Below are positions 25,872-34,956 of a stretch of 64,000 nt of DNA, one piece after another. Position numbers and translations under genes: made by a program. This stretch comes from Nesterenkonia sp. (GTDB lineage: Bacteria > Actinomycetota > Actinomycetes > Actinomycetales > Micrococcaceae). The stretch lies in assembly GCF_029265375.1 (NCBI RefSeq), contig NZ_JAJUJJ010000008.1, positions 1 through 64,000 of the forward strand, read 5' to 3'. Numbering within the stretch: the first letter of the stretch is position 1; each line of letters starts with the position of its first letter. Under the pieces are notes generated by a model. The model made no database searches. It was not told where the DNA came from and saw only the letters and a program-made list of their open reading frames with translations.

Positions 25872-27923
25872 TCAGTCGGCACGCAGCCCCTGCGCGGCCA
25901 GCAGCTCGTGCCGGGCCTGACGCCGGCGCTGCTGCTCATGCGGATCGGGCACCGGTGCGGCGGCCAGCAGCCGCTTGGTGTAGTCCTTCTCAGGGGCCCG
26001 CAGGATCTGGTGCTTATGACCCTGCTCGACGACGCGTCCCTTCTCCAAGACCATGATCTGGTCGGCCAGCTGGTCCACCACCGCCAGGTCATGGGTGACG
26101 AAGAGGCAGGCGAACTCGTACTGCTCCTGCAGCTCGGCGAACATCTCCAGCACGCGAGCCTGCACAGAGACGTCCAGCGCCGAGGTCGGCTCATCGGCGA
26201 TGAGGATCGAAGGACTCAGCGCCAGAGCTCGGGCGATGCTGACCCGCTGGCGCTGGCCGCCGGAGAGCTCATGCGGGTACCGGTTGATGACGCCGGGCGG
26301 CAGCTTGACCGCCTCCAGCAGATCCTTGGCACGCTCGGTGCGGTCCTTCGGCGAACCGACCTTATGCACCACCATCGGCTCGGTGATGATCTCACCGATG
26401 GGGAACCTGGGATCCAGCGAGGCCGCAGGGTCTTGGAAGACCACGCCGATCTCCCGGCGGGCGACCTTCTTCTCCGCGCGGGAGAGAGCGGGCAGGTTGC
26501 GACCGCGGATCAGCAGCTCGCCTTCGTCGACGTCCAGCAGCCCGAGCACCGCCTTGGCGATGGTGGATTTGCCGGAGCCCGACTCGCCCACCAGCCCGAG
26601 GATCTCCCCCTTGGGTACGGCGAAGTTCACGCCTTCGACCACTCGTACCGATTTGCCGCGGTTCTTGTACGCCAGAGCGAGGTTGCGCCCTTCGATGGCC
26701 ATCTGCTCCTCACGGCGCGGGTCCTGGGAGCTCTCCTCCGGCTCGGAGGCCGAGGTCACCGTGACGCCGTCGTCGTCCTGGTGCAGCCGGGGCATGGCTT
26801 CCAGCAGTCGCTTGGTGTAGGGGTGCTTCGGGCGCAGCAGGATCTCCTCGGAGGTGCCGGACTCCACCACTTTGCCCTGGAACATCACCACCACGCGGTC
26901 AGCCATATCGGCCACCACGCCCATATTGTGGGTGATGAGCATAATGCCGGTGTTGATCTCGTCCTTCAGCCGGCGCAGCAGATCCAGGATCTCGGCCTGA
27001 ACGGTCACGTCCAGGGCCGTGGTCGGCTCGTCGGCGATGATCATCGACGGGTTGCAGGCGATAGCGATCGCAATGACGATGCGCTGCCGCTGACCGCCGG
27101 AGAACTGGTGCGGATATTCATGGATCCGCGTCTCCGGATCGGGGATGCCCACCAGCTCCAGCAGCTCCACGCCCTTGGCCAGGGCCTGCTTTCCGAAGGC
27201 GACGCCGTGGACCTGCATGGCCTCCACCAGCTGGTCGGAGACTCTGAGGACCGGGTTCAGCGCCGTCATCGGCTCCTGGAACACCATGGACACATCGGCC
27301 CCGCGGATCCGGCGCAGCTGGGCCTCATCCATGGCAGTGACCTCCTGCCCGTTGAGGTAGACCCTGCCGGAGACCCGCCCGTTCTTCGGGACCAGTCCCA
27401 TGGCTGCGGCGGAGGTGACCGACTTTCCGGAGCCGGATTCGCCCACGACTGCCACAACCTCGCCGGGCATCACCTCGAAGCTGACGCCCTTGACGGCATC
27501 CACCGAGCCGAACTCGGTGGTGAAGCTGACATGGACGTCTTCGAAGCTCAGCGCTGCTGTGGTCGGGGCAGCGGCCGTGGTCTCGGAGGTCTCAGGCGCG
27601 GGCTGAGCGCTGCGGTAGGCCATTACGGCCGCGTAGACGCCCAGCAGTATGCCGAAGCCGATGCCGCACAGGGCTACGGTGTCAGCCAGAGCCAGGGCGG
27701 CCCGGTTGACGTGCGTACCGGAGATGCGCATCGGCATCATCACCAGAGTGGGGCCGGCGGCGATCACCAGCCACGCAATCAGCAGCTTCAGCCCGAAATT
27801 CCGCTGCTTGAGCACGGCGACCTGCCCCAGCCCGGGAATGATGAGGGACAGAACCGCGGGAAGCAATGGGTTCTGGGTCTGTCCCGCCTTCTGCTCAGAC
27901 GTCGGGGAGCTGTTCACGCTCAT
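25872..27923 (-). CDS. Fused membrane domain plus tandem peptide-ABC ATPases (DppD-DppF fusion)
   Basis: 683 aa. Residues about 20-115 contain three hydrophobic segments (PLLPAVLSLIIPGLGQVAVL; LLIAWLVIAAGPTLVM; VALCGIGFGILLGVYAAVMAY), unusual for an import ATPase. Two full ATPase domains follow. Domain 1 (about 130-375) has [24 protein letters not shown] and [10 protein letters not shown]; domain 2 (about 405-650) has [24 protein letters not shown] and IADEPTSALD. Both lack the Cys-rich C-terminal segment found in the first transporter's subunits. One chain therefore supplies both nucleotide-binding sites and an N-terminal membrane region. ATGA overlap with the permease gene upstream. Confidence 0.9.
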   Translation of the reverse strand: MSVNSSPTSEQKAGQTQNPLLPAVLSLIIPGLGQVAVLKQRNFGLKLLIAWLVIAAGPTLVMMPMRISGTHVNRAALALADTVALCGIGFGILLGVYAAVMAYRSAQPAPETSETTAAAPTTAALSFEDVHVSFTTEFGSVDAVKGVSFEVMPGEVVAVVGESGSGKSVTSAAAMGLVPKNGRVSGRVYLNGQEVTAMDEAQLRRIRGADVSMVFQEPMTALNPVLRVSDQLVEAMQVHGVAFGKQALAKGVELLELVGIPDPETRIHEYPHQFSGGQRQRIVIAIAIACNPSMIIADEPTTALDVTVQAEILDLLRRLKDEINTGIMLITHNMGVVADMADRVVVMFQGKVVESGTSEEILLRPKHPYTKRLLEAMPRLHQDDDGVTVTSASEPEESSQDPRREEQMAIEGRNLALAYKNRGKSVRVVEGVNFAVPKGEILGLVGESGSGKSTIAKAVLGLLDVDEGELLIRGRNLPALSRAEKKVARREIGVVFQDPAASLDPRFPIGEIITEPMVVHKVGSPKDRTERAKDLLEAVKLPPGVINRYPHELSGGQRQRVSIARALALSPSILIADEPTSALDVSVQARVLEMFAELQEQYEFACLFVTHDLAVVDQLADQIMVLEKGRVVEQGHKHQILRAPEKDYTKRLLAAAPVPDPHEQQRRRQARHELLAAQGLRAD

Positions 27924-29098
27924 TTCTTCCTCCAGAACTGCAGCGGATTGGTCTTGGGATCATTGCTGCCGGTGACGATGGTGGAGCCGCTGGGATTGCC
28001 GGCGGTGTCCATGCCGGCTGATCCGGCGCGCCGCCGCTGGGCCTCGGAGGCCCCGCGCAGTCCAAGCACCTGCCGCAGGCCCGGCCGGCGATCGCCCCGG
28101 CGCTGCTGACGCGGGTCGAAGGCATCGCGCAGGCCATCACCGATGAAGTTCACGCACAGAGTGATGACCAGGATGAACAGACCGGGGATCCAGAACAGGT
28201 GCGGACGGGTATTGATGGCGGACTCTCCTTCGGAGACCAGCATGCCCAGGGAGACTTCTGGGGCCTGGACCCCCATGCCCAGATAGGACAGCACGGACTC
28301 CATCAGAATGACCGCAGCCACGGTGAAGGAGGCGTTGACGATGATCACGCCCACCGCATTGGGCAGCATGTGCTTGATTATGATCCGCCACGGGGAGGCT
28401 CCCATGGCGATGGCGGCGGCCACGTACTCCTTCTCCCGCAGGGAGAGCACTTCTGCACGCACCAGGCGGGCCATACCCGTCCACACGGCCAGTCCCAGGA
28501 CGATCGCCAGGGGGAACGGAGCGAAGGGGAGGTTGCGGACGAAGTTTCCGAGAATGGCGGCGATCACCAGCAGCGGCACCACGATGACGAAATCGGTCAG
28601 CGTCATCAGCACCGATTCGATCTTGCCCCGGAAGTATCCGGCCACTGCACCCACCAGGATGCCGATCACCGAGGAGACCAGTGCCACCACTACGCCGATG
28701 ATCAGCGACTGCTGCGCACCCCGCATGACACGGGCGAAGATGTCGCGGGGCAGGCCGTCCTGGCCGAAGGGGTGGGGACCGAAGATCTGCCCGTCGGTGA
28801 ACATGGTCGGCTGACCGTCATTGACCAGTTCCGCGCCCTGCGGCAGCCGGAAGGGGTGCTGCCACCAGCCGGGGAGGATGCCGTAGCCCACCGAGGTGAA
28901 GGCCGTCACGGCAATGATGGACAGTACCACCAGGGAGACCATCGCCGGCTTATGGGAGAAGAACCGGCGCCTGATCAGTTGGCCCTGGGAATAGGACCTG
29001 TCCGTGGCACTGAGCTTGGCGTCTTCGACCTCAGCGAGGTCGACCATCTGCTGCTCGAGCTCAGCGTCTGTGGGCTCAGGGGTCTGTTCGTTGCTCAT
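27920..29098 (-). CDS. Peptide ABC transporter permease, DppC type
   Basis: 392 aa, longer than the usual 280-310. An acidic N-terminus (about 1-45), the OppC_N helix, a wide extracellular insert between helices 1 and 2, then the BPD_transp_1 core with EAA loop AIAMGASPWRIIIKHMLPNAV. A C-terminal extension of about 60 residues, basic then Ser/Gly-rich, follows the normal end (FDPRQQRRGD) and is unexplained. Overlaps both neighbours as ATGA, so the three genes are tightly coupled. Confidence 0.9.
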   Translation of the reverse strand: MSNEQTPEPTDAELEQQMVDLAEVEDAKLSATDRSYSQGQLIRRRFFSHKPAMVSLVVLSIIAVTAFTSVGYGILPGWWQHPFRLPQGAELVNDGQPTMFTDGQIFGPHPFGQDGLPRDIFARVMRGAQQSLIIGVVVALVSSVIGILVGAVAGYFRGKIESVLMTLTDFVIVVPLLVIAAILGNFVRNLPFAPFPLAIVLGLAVWTGMARLVRAEVLSLREKEYVAAAIAMGASPWRIIIKHMLPNAVGVIIVNASFTVAAVILMESVLSYLGMGVQAPEVSLGMLVSEGESAINTRPHLFWIPGLFILVITLCVNFIGDGLRDAFDPRQQRRGDRRPGLRQVLGLRGASEAQRRRAGSAGMDTAGNPSGSTIVTGSNDPKTNPLQFWRKK

Positions 29099-30660
29099 AC
29101 TCGGATCCTTGGGTCGAGGACGGCATAGAGGATGTCAGCGATGAAGTTGAACATCACGGCTATGCCTCCGGTGAAGATGATGACGGCCATCACCGGTGCG
29201 GGGTCAACGTTCCCCAGTCCGGTGACGAACATCGTGCCCATGGAGTTCCATCCGAAGACGCGCTCCATCACGATTGCCCCGCCGATGAGCCCAGCGAAGT
29301 CGAATGCCACCAGCGTGGCCAGGGGAATCATGGCGTTGCGGAAGGCGTGCTTGAGAATTACGGTGCGCTCATTGACGCCCTTGGCGCGGGCAGTCCGGAT
29401 GTAATCCTGCTGCACCACTTCCAGCATGGAGCTGCGGGTGTAGCGGGTGTAGGTGGCCAGCGAGGTGAGCATCATCACCACAGTGGGCAGCCACAGCTGG
29501 CTCAGGTGGTCCAGGGAGACCACCCAGAAGTCGTTGGTGCCCAGGTTCGGGGTCTCGGCTCCGATGGTCCGGATAGGCCGCGGCTTGGCCGAGAGCAGAC
29601 CGGGCCAGGTGTACATGTAGTGGTCCAGCAGGATGAGCCCGGACAGCAGCACACCGGTCAGGGTGGTCACCGCGGTGGCTTGGCCGCGGGCGTATCCGCC
29701 GAAGAAGCGGCCCACCGCCACGCAGATGACAATCGTCAGGGCGAACAGGCTCAGCGGCAGCAGGTACCCCTGTGCGCCTCGCAGCAGGTCCCAGGTCACA
29801 AAGTAGGAGATGATTCCCAGACCGGCCACCGCCAGTCCGCAGAGGAGCACCCTGCGGTTCTGCATCCCGGCGATCAGGGCGGTGAATCCCACAGCCAGCA
29901 CGACCCCCGCCACGGCGACGAAGCCGGTGCCCAGCCGGGGGTGCTCCATGAAGTGGATGTGGTCCAGCAGCGGCAGCACCGTGCAGGTGTAGACGAACAT
30001 CACCGCGCCGGTGATGATGCGTCGACGTGCACTGCCGCCGAGGACCATGGGGACCGCGATGGCGAGGACCACGGCGATCACCGCGATCATCGGCAGGCTG
30101 AAGTGCGGGTCGGCCATCCAGTCGTTGTAGCGGATGGCCAGGTATTCCTTGGCGATCACTGCCGCCCAGAACGGGGGCAGCGACCAGAAGAGGAACATCA
30201 GGAAGCTCATCGCATAGTCGAACGATGAGTACTGCCGGATCGCCGAGACGATGCCGGTGAGAACGCCCAGCACGATAGCCATCACAGTGGCGATGAGCAC
30301 CAGCCGCAGCGACACTTGGGCGGCATGGGCGATCTGGGCGGTCACATCGCCGCCGTTGATAGTGGTGCCCCAGTCGCAGGCACCGATGATGCGGTCAGTG
30401 GGGTCCAGGCACCCCAGTACGCCGGTCAGCCAGTCCCAGTACCGCTCGTACCAGGGCAGGTAGTACTCATCCGTCCAGGGGAGCATGAGGTTCAGATGCT
30501 GGGCCCGGACCTCCATCTGGTACTCAGCGTCGGCATCGGTGGACTCGCGCAGGCTCTGCAGGGGGTCCCCGGAGTGAACGATGAGGTAGTAGGAGAGGAT
30601 CGAAGCGCCGAACAGGACGATGAACAGTCGTCCGAAGCGCTTGAGGGTGTATTTCAGCAC
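29095..30660 (-). CDS. Peptide ABC transporter permease, DppB type with extra membrane region
   Basis: 521 aa from GTG 30660, preferred over a start 13 codons earlier because GGAAGG lies upstream and the protein then begins VLKYTLKRFGRLF as DppB proteins do. Normal DppB is about 310-340 aa. Here about 190 extra residues with several hydrophobic segments (about 185-345) lie between the first helices and the EAA-loop part (RTARAKGVNERTVILKHAFRNAM). The end, DILYAVLDPRIRV, is standard. The extracellular loop after helix 1 is also long. Function as a channel subunit is retained by position; the role of the insert is unknown. Confidence 0.9.
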   Translation of the reverse strand: MLKYTLKRFGRLFIVLFGASILSYYLIVHSGDPLQSLRESTDADAEYQMEVRAQHLNLMLPWTDEYYLPWYERYWDWLTGVLGCLDPTDRIIGACDWGTTINGGDVTAQIAHAAQVSLRLVLIATVMAIVLGVLTGIVSAIRQYSSFDYAMSFLMFLFWSLPPFWAAVIAKEYLAIRYNDWMADPHFSLPMIAVIAVVLAIAVPMVLGGSARRRIITGAVMFVYTCTVLPLLDHIHFMEHPRLGTGFVAVAGVVLAVGFTALIAGMQNRRVLLCGLAVAGLGIISYFVTWDLLRGAQGYLLPLSLFALTIVICVAVGRFFGGYARGQATAVTTLTGVLLSGLILLDHYMYTWPGLLSAKPRPIRTIGAETPNLGTNDFWVVSLDHLSQLWLPTVVMMLTSLATYTRYTRSSMLEVVQQDYIRTARAKGVNERTVILKHAFRNAMIPLATLVAFDFAGLIGGAIVMERVFGWNSMGTMFVTGLGNVDPAPVMAVIIFTGGIAVMFNFIADILYAVLDPRIRV

Positions 30661-30707
30661 GGTGCGGGTTGCCTTCCGTTGGTATCCACGCCGCGGCACG
30701 ACACCGC

Positions 30708-30742
30708 CCGGGGCCCGGCAGAGGTTCTCTGCCGGGCCCCGG
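30708..30742 (-). terminator. 15-bp hairpin between binding-protein and permease genes
   Basis: A perfect 15-bp stem (core GGGGCCCGGCAGA) with loop GGTTC lies about 90 nt after the binding-protein stop and 48 nt before the permease start. Like the hairpin in the first transporter, it probably makes the permease part less abundant than the binding protein. Confidence 0.7.
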
Positions 30743-30833
30743 AACGGGTCACCGGTACCAGCTGGGCCCGCTCAGGGCGCTGGCGCGGTGCTGCTTGCCG
30801 CAGACGTGAATCAGAGTTCTATCGACCCCGGAC

Positions 30834-32723
30834 TCACTCGACGCGCTGCCACTGCTCGGCGTTCCACGGAACGGCCGTCTGGGCAGAGGTCAACCGAACA
30901 TTGGCGATGGAGGCATCCGAGGCGACGATGCCCGGGTGGACATACAGCGGGATGCCGTGGAGGTCGTCCCACAGGGCGCGCTCGATCTCGATCAGCGCTT
31001 CACGGCGCTCCTCGTCGGAGACATTGTCCGCCACCACTCGCCACTGCTCGTCCACAGTCTCGCTGGAGAAGCCGGTGGCGTTCTGCTGGCCCTCGCTGGA
31101 GTAGATGTTCAGGCCCGAGACGACCTGGCCCGATCCGGACCAGGCGAACATGGCCACACCGGACCAGTTGCCCTCCAACAGCTCTTCGCCGAAGTCCGGG
31201 TCGCCGGCGTCGACAATGTTGAAGCCTGCGCCCTCCTCACCGCAGTAGGTGTTGATGATCTCCACTGCGGCGTGCCGGCGAGGCTGACCGAAGTGGTTGA
31301 TCTCCACGGTGGTTCCCACGGCGTCGTGCTCCTCGAGGATCGCTGCCGCAGCGTCGACGTCGACTTCGTCATAGCGGCCGTCATAGGACTCGGCCACGAA
31401 GTCGTCATAGCCCTGCTGGAAGGACAGGACCTCGCGTGCGTTGAGCACCTCAGCCTCGGGGTTGACCGGCTTGATCAGCTGATCGACGATCTCCTGCCGC
31501 GGCAGGCAGAGCGCGAAGGCCTCAGCCAGTTCAGGGGTCTCGGCGAATGGGCCCTGCTGGTACTGGAAGTCGATGTGCTCCCAGGTGGCCTGGTCACCTT
31601 CGTGCACAATGAACTCACCGGTCTCGGCCAGCTCGTCCAGGCCGAGCTTGACGTCCTCATCGGCCTGCGGCTGGATGATGTGGATGTCGTAGTTCTCCAG
31701 CGCCTGCACGTGCGTGGACTCGTCCTGGAAGGTGAAGATCAGGTTCTGGGTTCCTGGAGGGGTGCCCCACCATTCGGGGTTGGGTTCCAGGGTGACGGAG
31801 CCGCCGGACTCCTCGCCCTGCCAGTTCCATTCAGCCAGCTGGTAGGGGCCGGAGGAGAGTGCGATCTCCGGATCCCACTCGCCGGCGTGGCCCATACCGG
31901 TGTTCCACACTTCGGCCACCGGTGCCAGAGCCTCGGTGTCGCCCTCGGCGATGGCGGCGTCGAGCTCTTCAACGCTCAGGCCGGCCTGCTCGGCGACGAT
32001 GTGGGCCGGAACACCCGGCCCGGAGACCATGAGCTCCCAGTCGGCGTAGTACTCGGGGTACTCCACCGTGAAGGTCTTGGAGTCGGGGGCCTCGGACTGG
32101 AAACCGTCCGGAACGTAGAGCGCCAGGGAGCCGCCGGAGGGGCTGAAGCCTGCCCCGCCGTCCTCTTCGCCGGCGTACTGCTGAGCGGCCCAGCCGAGCT
32201 GGTAGTCCCGGACGGTGATGGGGGTTCCGTCGGACCAGACGGCTTCATCACTGATGGTGTACTCCACCGTGAAGGGGTCCTCGCTGACCACCTCGTAGGA
32301 GCCGAATTCCTCATCGGCATTGATGGAGAGGTCGCTGCCGAAGTAGATGAAGCCCGACGACATACGGTCGGTCACCACCGAGTTGTTCACCGAATTGGCT
32401 CCGGAGTGCGCAGCGTTGACGTTCTGGAAAGGCTGGGCACCGGTGGAGGCGATGATGGTGTCATCATTAGTCTCGAACGTGTCCGGCATCTCTGCCTTGG
32501 CACCGGACTCAGGAATGACCGTGTAGAGAGCGCCTTCTTGGTCGAACTCCCCACCGGAACCCTCCTGGGGTTCGGCGCCGCCGCCGTTCTCCGCCTGAGT
32601 CTCTTCACCGTTGCCGGTGTCGCCGTTGGCATCCTCGGTTTCCCCGCCGGGAGTGCAGCCGGTGAGGACCAGGGCGCCGCTGGCCAGAATGGCCGCGGCT
32701 GCAGACAGTTTGCGCAGTTTCAT
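30834..32723 (-). CDS. Peptide-binding lipoprotein (SBP family 5)
   Basis: 629 aa from ATG 32723; AGGAG lies 6 nt upstream and overlaps the alternative upstream ATG, which rules that one out. Lipobox LVLTGC (Cys23) is followed by an extremely acidic Gly/Glu/Asn linker to about residue 60, then an SBP_bac_5 domain. Typical segments: YTISDEAVWSDGTPITVRDYQLGW and LAEAFALCLPRQEIVDQLI. It is longer than the first transporter's binding protein and only distantly similar, so the two systems probably take different peptides. Confidence 0.92.
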   Translation of the reverse strand: MKLRKLSAAAAILASGALVLTGCTPGGETEDANGDTGNGEETQAENGGGAEPQEGSGGEFDQEGALYTVIPESGAKAEMPDTFETNDDTIIASTGAQPFQNVNAAHSGANSVNNSVVTDRMSSGFIYFGSDLSINADEEFGSYEVVSEDPFTVEYTISDEAVWSDGTPITVRDYQLGWAAQQYAGEEDGGAGFSPSGGSLALYVPDGFQSEAPDSKTFTVEYPEYYADWELMVSGPGVPAHIVAEQAGLSVEELDAAIAEGDTEALAPVAEVWNTGMGHAGEWDPEIALSSGPYQLAEWNWQGEESGGSVTLEPNPEWWGTPPGTQNLIFTFQDESTHVQALENYDIHIIQPQADEDVKLGLDELAETGEFIVHEGDQATWEHIDFQYQQGPFAETPELAEAFALCLPRQEIVDQLIKPVNPEAEVLNAREVLSFQQGYDDFVAESYDGRYDEVDVDAAAAILEEHDAVGTTVEINHFGQPRRHAAVEIINTYCGEEGAGFNIVDAGDPDFGEELLEGNWSGVAMFAWSGSGQVVSGLNIYSSEGQQNATGFSSETVDEQWRVVADNVSDEERREALIEIERALWDDLHGIPLYVHPGIVASDASIANVRLTSAQTAVPWNAEQWQRVE

Positions 32724-33190
32724 ATTGCTCCTCATGCAATAGGTGCGAGTGTCTGAAGTGATGCACGCAACACTTCAGTACAAGGTGCGCACCAGATTAC
32801 GACCCTTGGACGAAGCTGGGTGCACCCTCAGCGGAGCCGTAATCGAATCGTTACTGGCCGCCCGCATCCCCGGAATGGCGGAGAAATACGATGATGCGAT
32901 CTGTCAAGTCCGCAGGCGCAGGATCGCGGAAGCATTCAGCACAGAGGCTGGGGCCGCGCCCCCAACTGGTCCTGCCTGCCGGAATCACGCGGATTTTTGA
33001 CATTGAGGAAAACTTCAGGCGGCCTCAAGGTTATGCATAGCTGGCCAGCCCGCGCCTCGGGCGCGAAACATTCCCGTCACACAACCCGCTGCCGGGGCGG
33101 CCGGCGTCGTAGTCCGAGCCGCGGCGCAATATGACAGATTGTTACGCTCCATGACGCACGTCTCACTCTCTCGGCGGGGTCGGACGCTGG
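32724..33190. other. 467-bp intergenic region
   Basis: It contains the upstream region of the second peptide-binding gene, including the inverted repeat at 32753-32778, and the 3' side of the BrkB-like gene. It is noticeably less GC-rich than its surroundings between 32740 and 33010. An 85-codon open frame on the plus strand (32743-33000) has no RBS or recognisable content. Small inverted repeats occur at TTGAGG/CCTCAA (about 33004-33029) and CGCGCC/GGCGCG (about 33052-33065). Confidence 0.5.
32753..32778. promoter_or_regulatory. Operator-like inverted repeat upstream of the second peptide-binding gene
   Basis: CTGAAGTG-N10-CACTTCAG, a perfect 8-bp repeat about 30 nt before the start codon. 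Half-site spacing of about two helical turns suits a dimeric regulator; it could also fold as a 5' leader hairpin. Confidence 0.45.
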
Positions 33191-34432
33191 CTAGCGTCGC
33201 CACAGCTGCTCGGGGTCGGCCGTCTCACCCCGGCTGGCCCGCAGTGCGCTGCCGGCGGCCAGCAGCTTCTCATAGGCCGCGTTCTTCTTCTCGGCTCCGC
33301 TGGTCTCCCGCGGCGGCCGCATGATGGTGCGCTCGGCCTCGATGCCGGCCTGCAGCTGCTGGGCGCGCACCAGTTCAGCGTCCAGCTCCGCGCCCAGCAG
33401 CAGCACCATGTTCATGATGTAGATCCAGAACAGAAGGATGATCACGCTGGCCAGGGACCCGTAGGTGGCCTCGTAGTTGGCGAAGTTCATCACGTAGAAC
33501 GCCACCGCCACAGTGGTCAGGATCATCACCACGATGGCCACCAGCGCTCCGGCCGAGGTCCATACGGCACCTGGGGGGCGGATATTGGGAGTGCAGTAGT
33601 AGAGCAGTGCGATGCCCGCGGCGGCCACCAGCACCAGCAGCACCGGGGTCGCCCAGTTCCAGACGGTCACTGCCGTCTCCCCCAGCCCGATGGCGTTGCC
33701 TATCGACTCGGCCAGGGGTCCGGAGACCACCAGGGTTACCGCGGCGACGGCGACCAGCACGATCAGGGCCACCGTGACCAGGTACAGAATGGGCCGCAGC
33801 TTGAGGAAGGGACGGCCCTCCTCCACCTCCCAGATCCGGTTCATGGCCCGGGAGAAGGCGTTGACATAGTTCGAGGCCGTCCAGATGGCCAGCAGGATGC
33901 CGACGGCCAGCCCCAGGCCCGCCCCGGAGGCCCCGGTGATGCTGCCCAGGCCCGTCTCCACGGTGTCCATCACGCCCGGGTCGTCATTGACCAGGTCCCG
34001 GATGGTGTCGGTGAAGAAGGTCTGCACCCGCTCGGCCTCGCCCACCAGTCCCAGGATGGAGACCAGGGCGATGAGGGCGGGAAAGATGGAGAGCACGGCG
34101 TAATAGGTCAGGGCGGCGGCCAGGTCGGTGCACTGGTCGCGGTTGAACTCCGCCAGCGTACGCTTCAGGCTGTAGCGCCAGGCGGCCCCGGTGAGCTTCA
34201 GCGGCGTGGCCGGCCGCCGGCGCTCCTCGCCGTTGTGCTCTGCGGCGAACTCCTCCCGCTGCCGCGTCTTGACCACATAGGGCTGGTCGGCTGCGGCTGT
34301 CACTGTGCCCGGACGCGAAGCGTCCTCGTAGCCGGCGGCGTCCTCAAAGACGTCTGCGACGTCGTCATGGTCCTGACGCTGGTACGGGCTCAGACCCCCC
34401 GGCTGGCCGACGGTGGGATTCTCGCTGCTCAT
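33191..34432 (-). CDS. YihY/BrkB-family inner membrane protein
   Basis: 413 aa from ATG 34432 (GAGGCGAGG upstream); the open frame could extend 42 codons but would cross an 18-bp palindrome. A hydrophilic N-terminal part (about 1-95) precedes the YihY/BrkB domain with six helices, recognised by TDLAAALTYYAVLSIFPALIAL and ILLFWIYIMNMVLLLGAELDAE. The hydrophilic C-terminal tail includes RGETADPEQLWRR. The family is widespread and its biochemical role is not settled; it is not an RNase despite the old RNase BN label. It stands beside the Mrp operon on the same strand. Confidence 0.9.
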   Translation of the reverse strand: MSSENPTVGQPGGLSPYQRQDHDDVADVFEDAAGYEDASRPGTVTAAADQPYVVKTRQREEFAAEHNGEERRRPATPLKLTGAAWRYSLKRTLAEFNRDQCTDLAAALTYYAVLSIFPALIALVSILGLVGEAERVQTFFTDTIRDLVNDDPGVMDTVETGLGSITGASGAGLGLAVGILLAIWTASNYVNAFSRAMNRIWEVEEGRPFLKLRPILYLVTVALIVLVAVAAVTLVVSGPLAESIGNAIGLGETAVTVWNWATPVLLVLVAAAGIALLYYCTPNIRPPGAVWTSAGALVAIVVMILTTVAVAFYVMNFANYEATYGSLASVIILLFWIYIMNMVLLLGAELDAELVRAQQLQAGIEAERTIMRPPRETSGAEKKNAAYEKLLAAGSALRASRGETADPEQLWRR

Positions 34433-34532
34433 CCTCGCCTCGCTTCCCTGGTCCTCGGACTCCTGACCCGGCGGCGCGCCCCCCCTGATCAGGGGGTTCC
34501 GTGCGCCCGCCGCTGCGCCGCGGTCACTGTCC

Positions 34533-34550
34533 ACAGTATCCGGATACTGT
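34533..34550. promoter_or_regulatory. Perfect 18-bp palindrome upstream of the BrkB-like gene
   Basis: ACAGTATCCGGATACTGT, flanked by further near-symmetric bases (CACTGTCC left, GGACACTG right). It lies about 100 nt upstream of the BrkB-like start codon and just after the end of mrpG, a likely regulator binding site. Confidence 0.55.
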
Positions 34551-34581
34551 CTGGACACTGGCTGGGCAGACCGAACGGGGG

Positions 34582-34956
34582 CTACCGGTGAGGCTCGGCG
34601 TCGGAATCGAACATATCCCGCCGGGTCCTGATCAGGTCATCGGTGTGGGTGATCTCGGCGGGCCGGGAGTTGTTGAGATAGCCCGTGCGGGCGATCGCCA
34701 TGGAGCCCACCGCCGAGGTCAGCAGCTGGGCGACGACGGCGATCACCGCCTTGAGCAGATTCAGCCAGGTGAAGTCCATCAGCAGCGCACCCAGCACAAT
34801 GCTGGCCACTCCCAGCCCGGCCGAGGTGCCCACGGCCGAGGCGCGCAGGTAGAGGTCCGGCAGCCGGAAGAGGCCGATACCGGCGATGATGATGGTGGCG
34901 ATGCCCAGGAAGATCAGCACCAGGCCGGCACCGTGGAAGAAGCTGGCGATATCCAT
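34582..34956 (-). CDS. mrpG: Mrp Na+/H+ antiporter subunit G
   Basis: 124 aa with three helices, matching MrpG/MnhG (LIFLGIATIIIAGIGLFRLPDLYLRASAVG). The hydrophilic tail ends with an Arg-rich stretch. It is required for assembly of the hetero-oligomeric antiporter. Overlaps mrpF by 1 bp. Last gene of the operon. Confidence 0.93.
   Translation of the reverse strand: MDIASFFHGAGLVLIFLGIATIIIAGIGLFRLPDLYLRASAVGTSAGLGVASIVLGALLMDFTWLNLLKAVIAVVAQLLTSAVGSMAIARTGYLNNSRPAEITHTDDLIRTRRDMFDSDAEPHR

Noticed and set aside
32743-33000. 85-codon plus-strand open frame in the 467-bp gap
   Set aside because: No ribosome binding site, mixed composition and overlap with the regulatory region of the peptide-binding gene.
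33191-34432. Labelling the YihY/BrkB protein ribonuclease BN
   Set aside because: That older name arose from a mistaken assignment; the sequence is an integral membrane protein without nuclease motifs.
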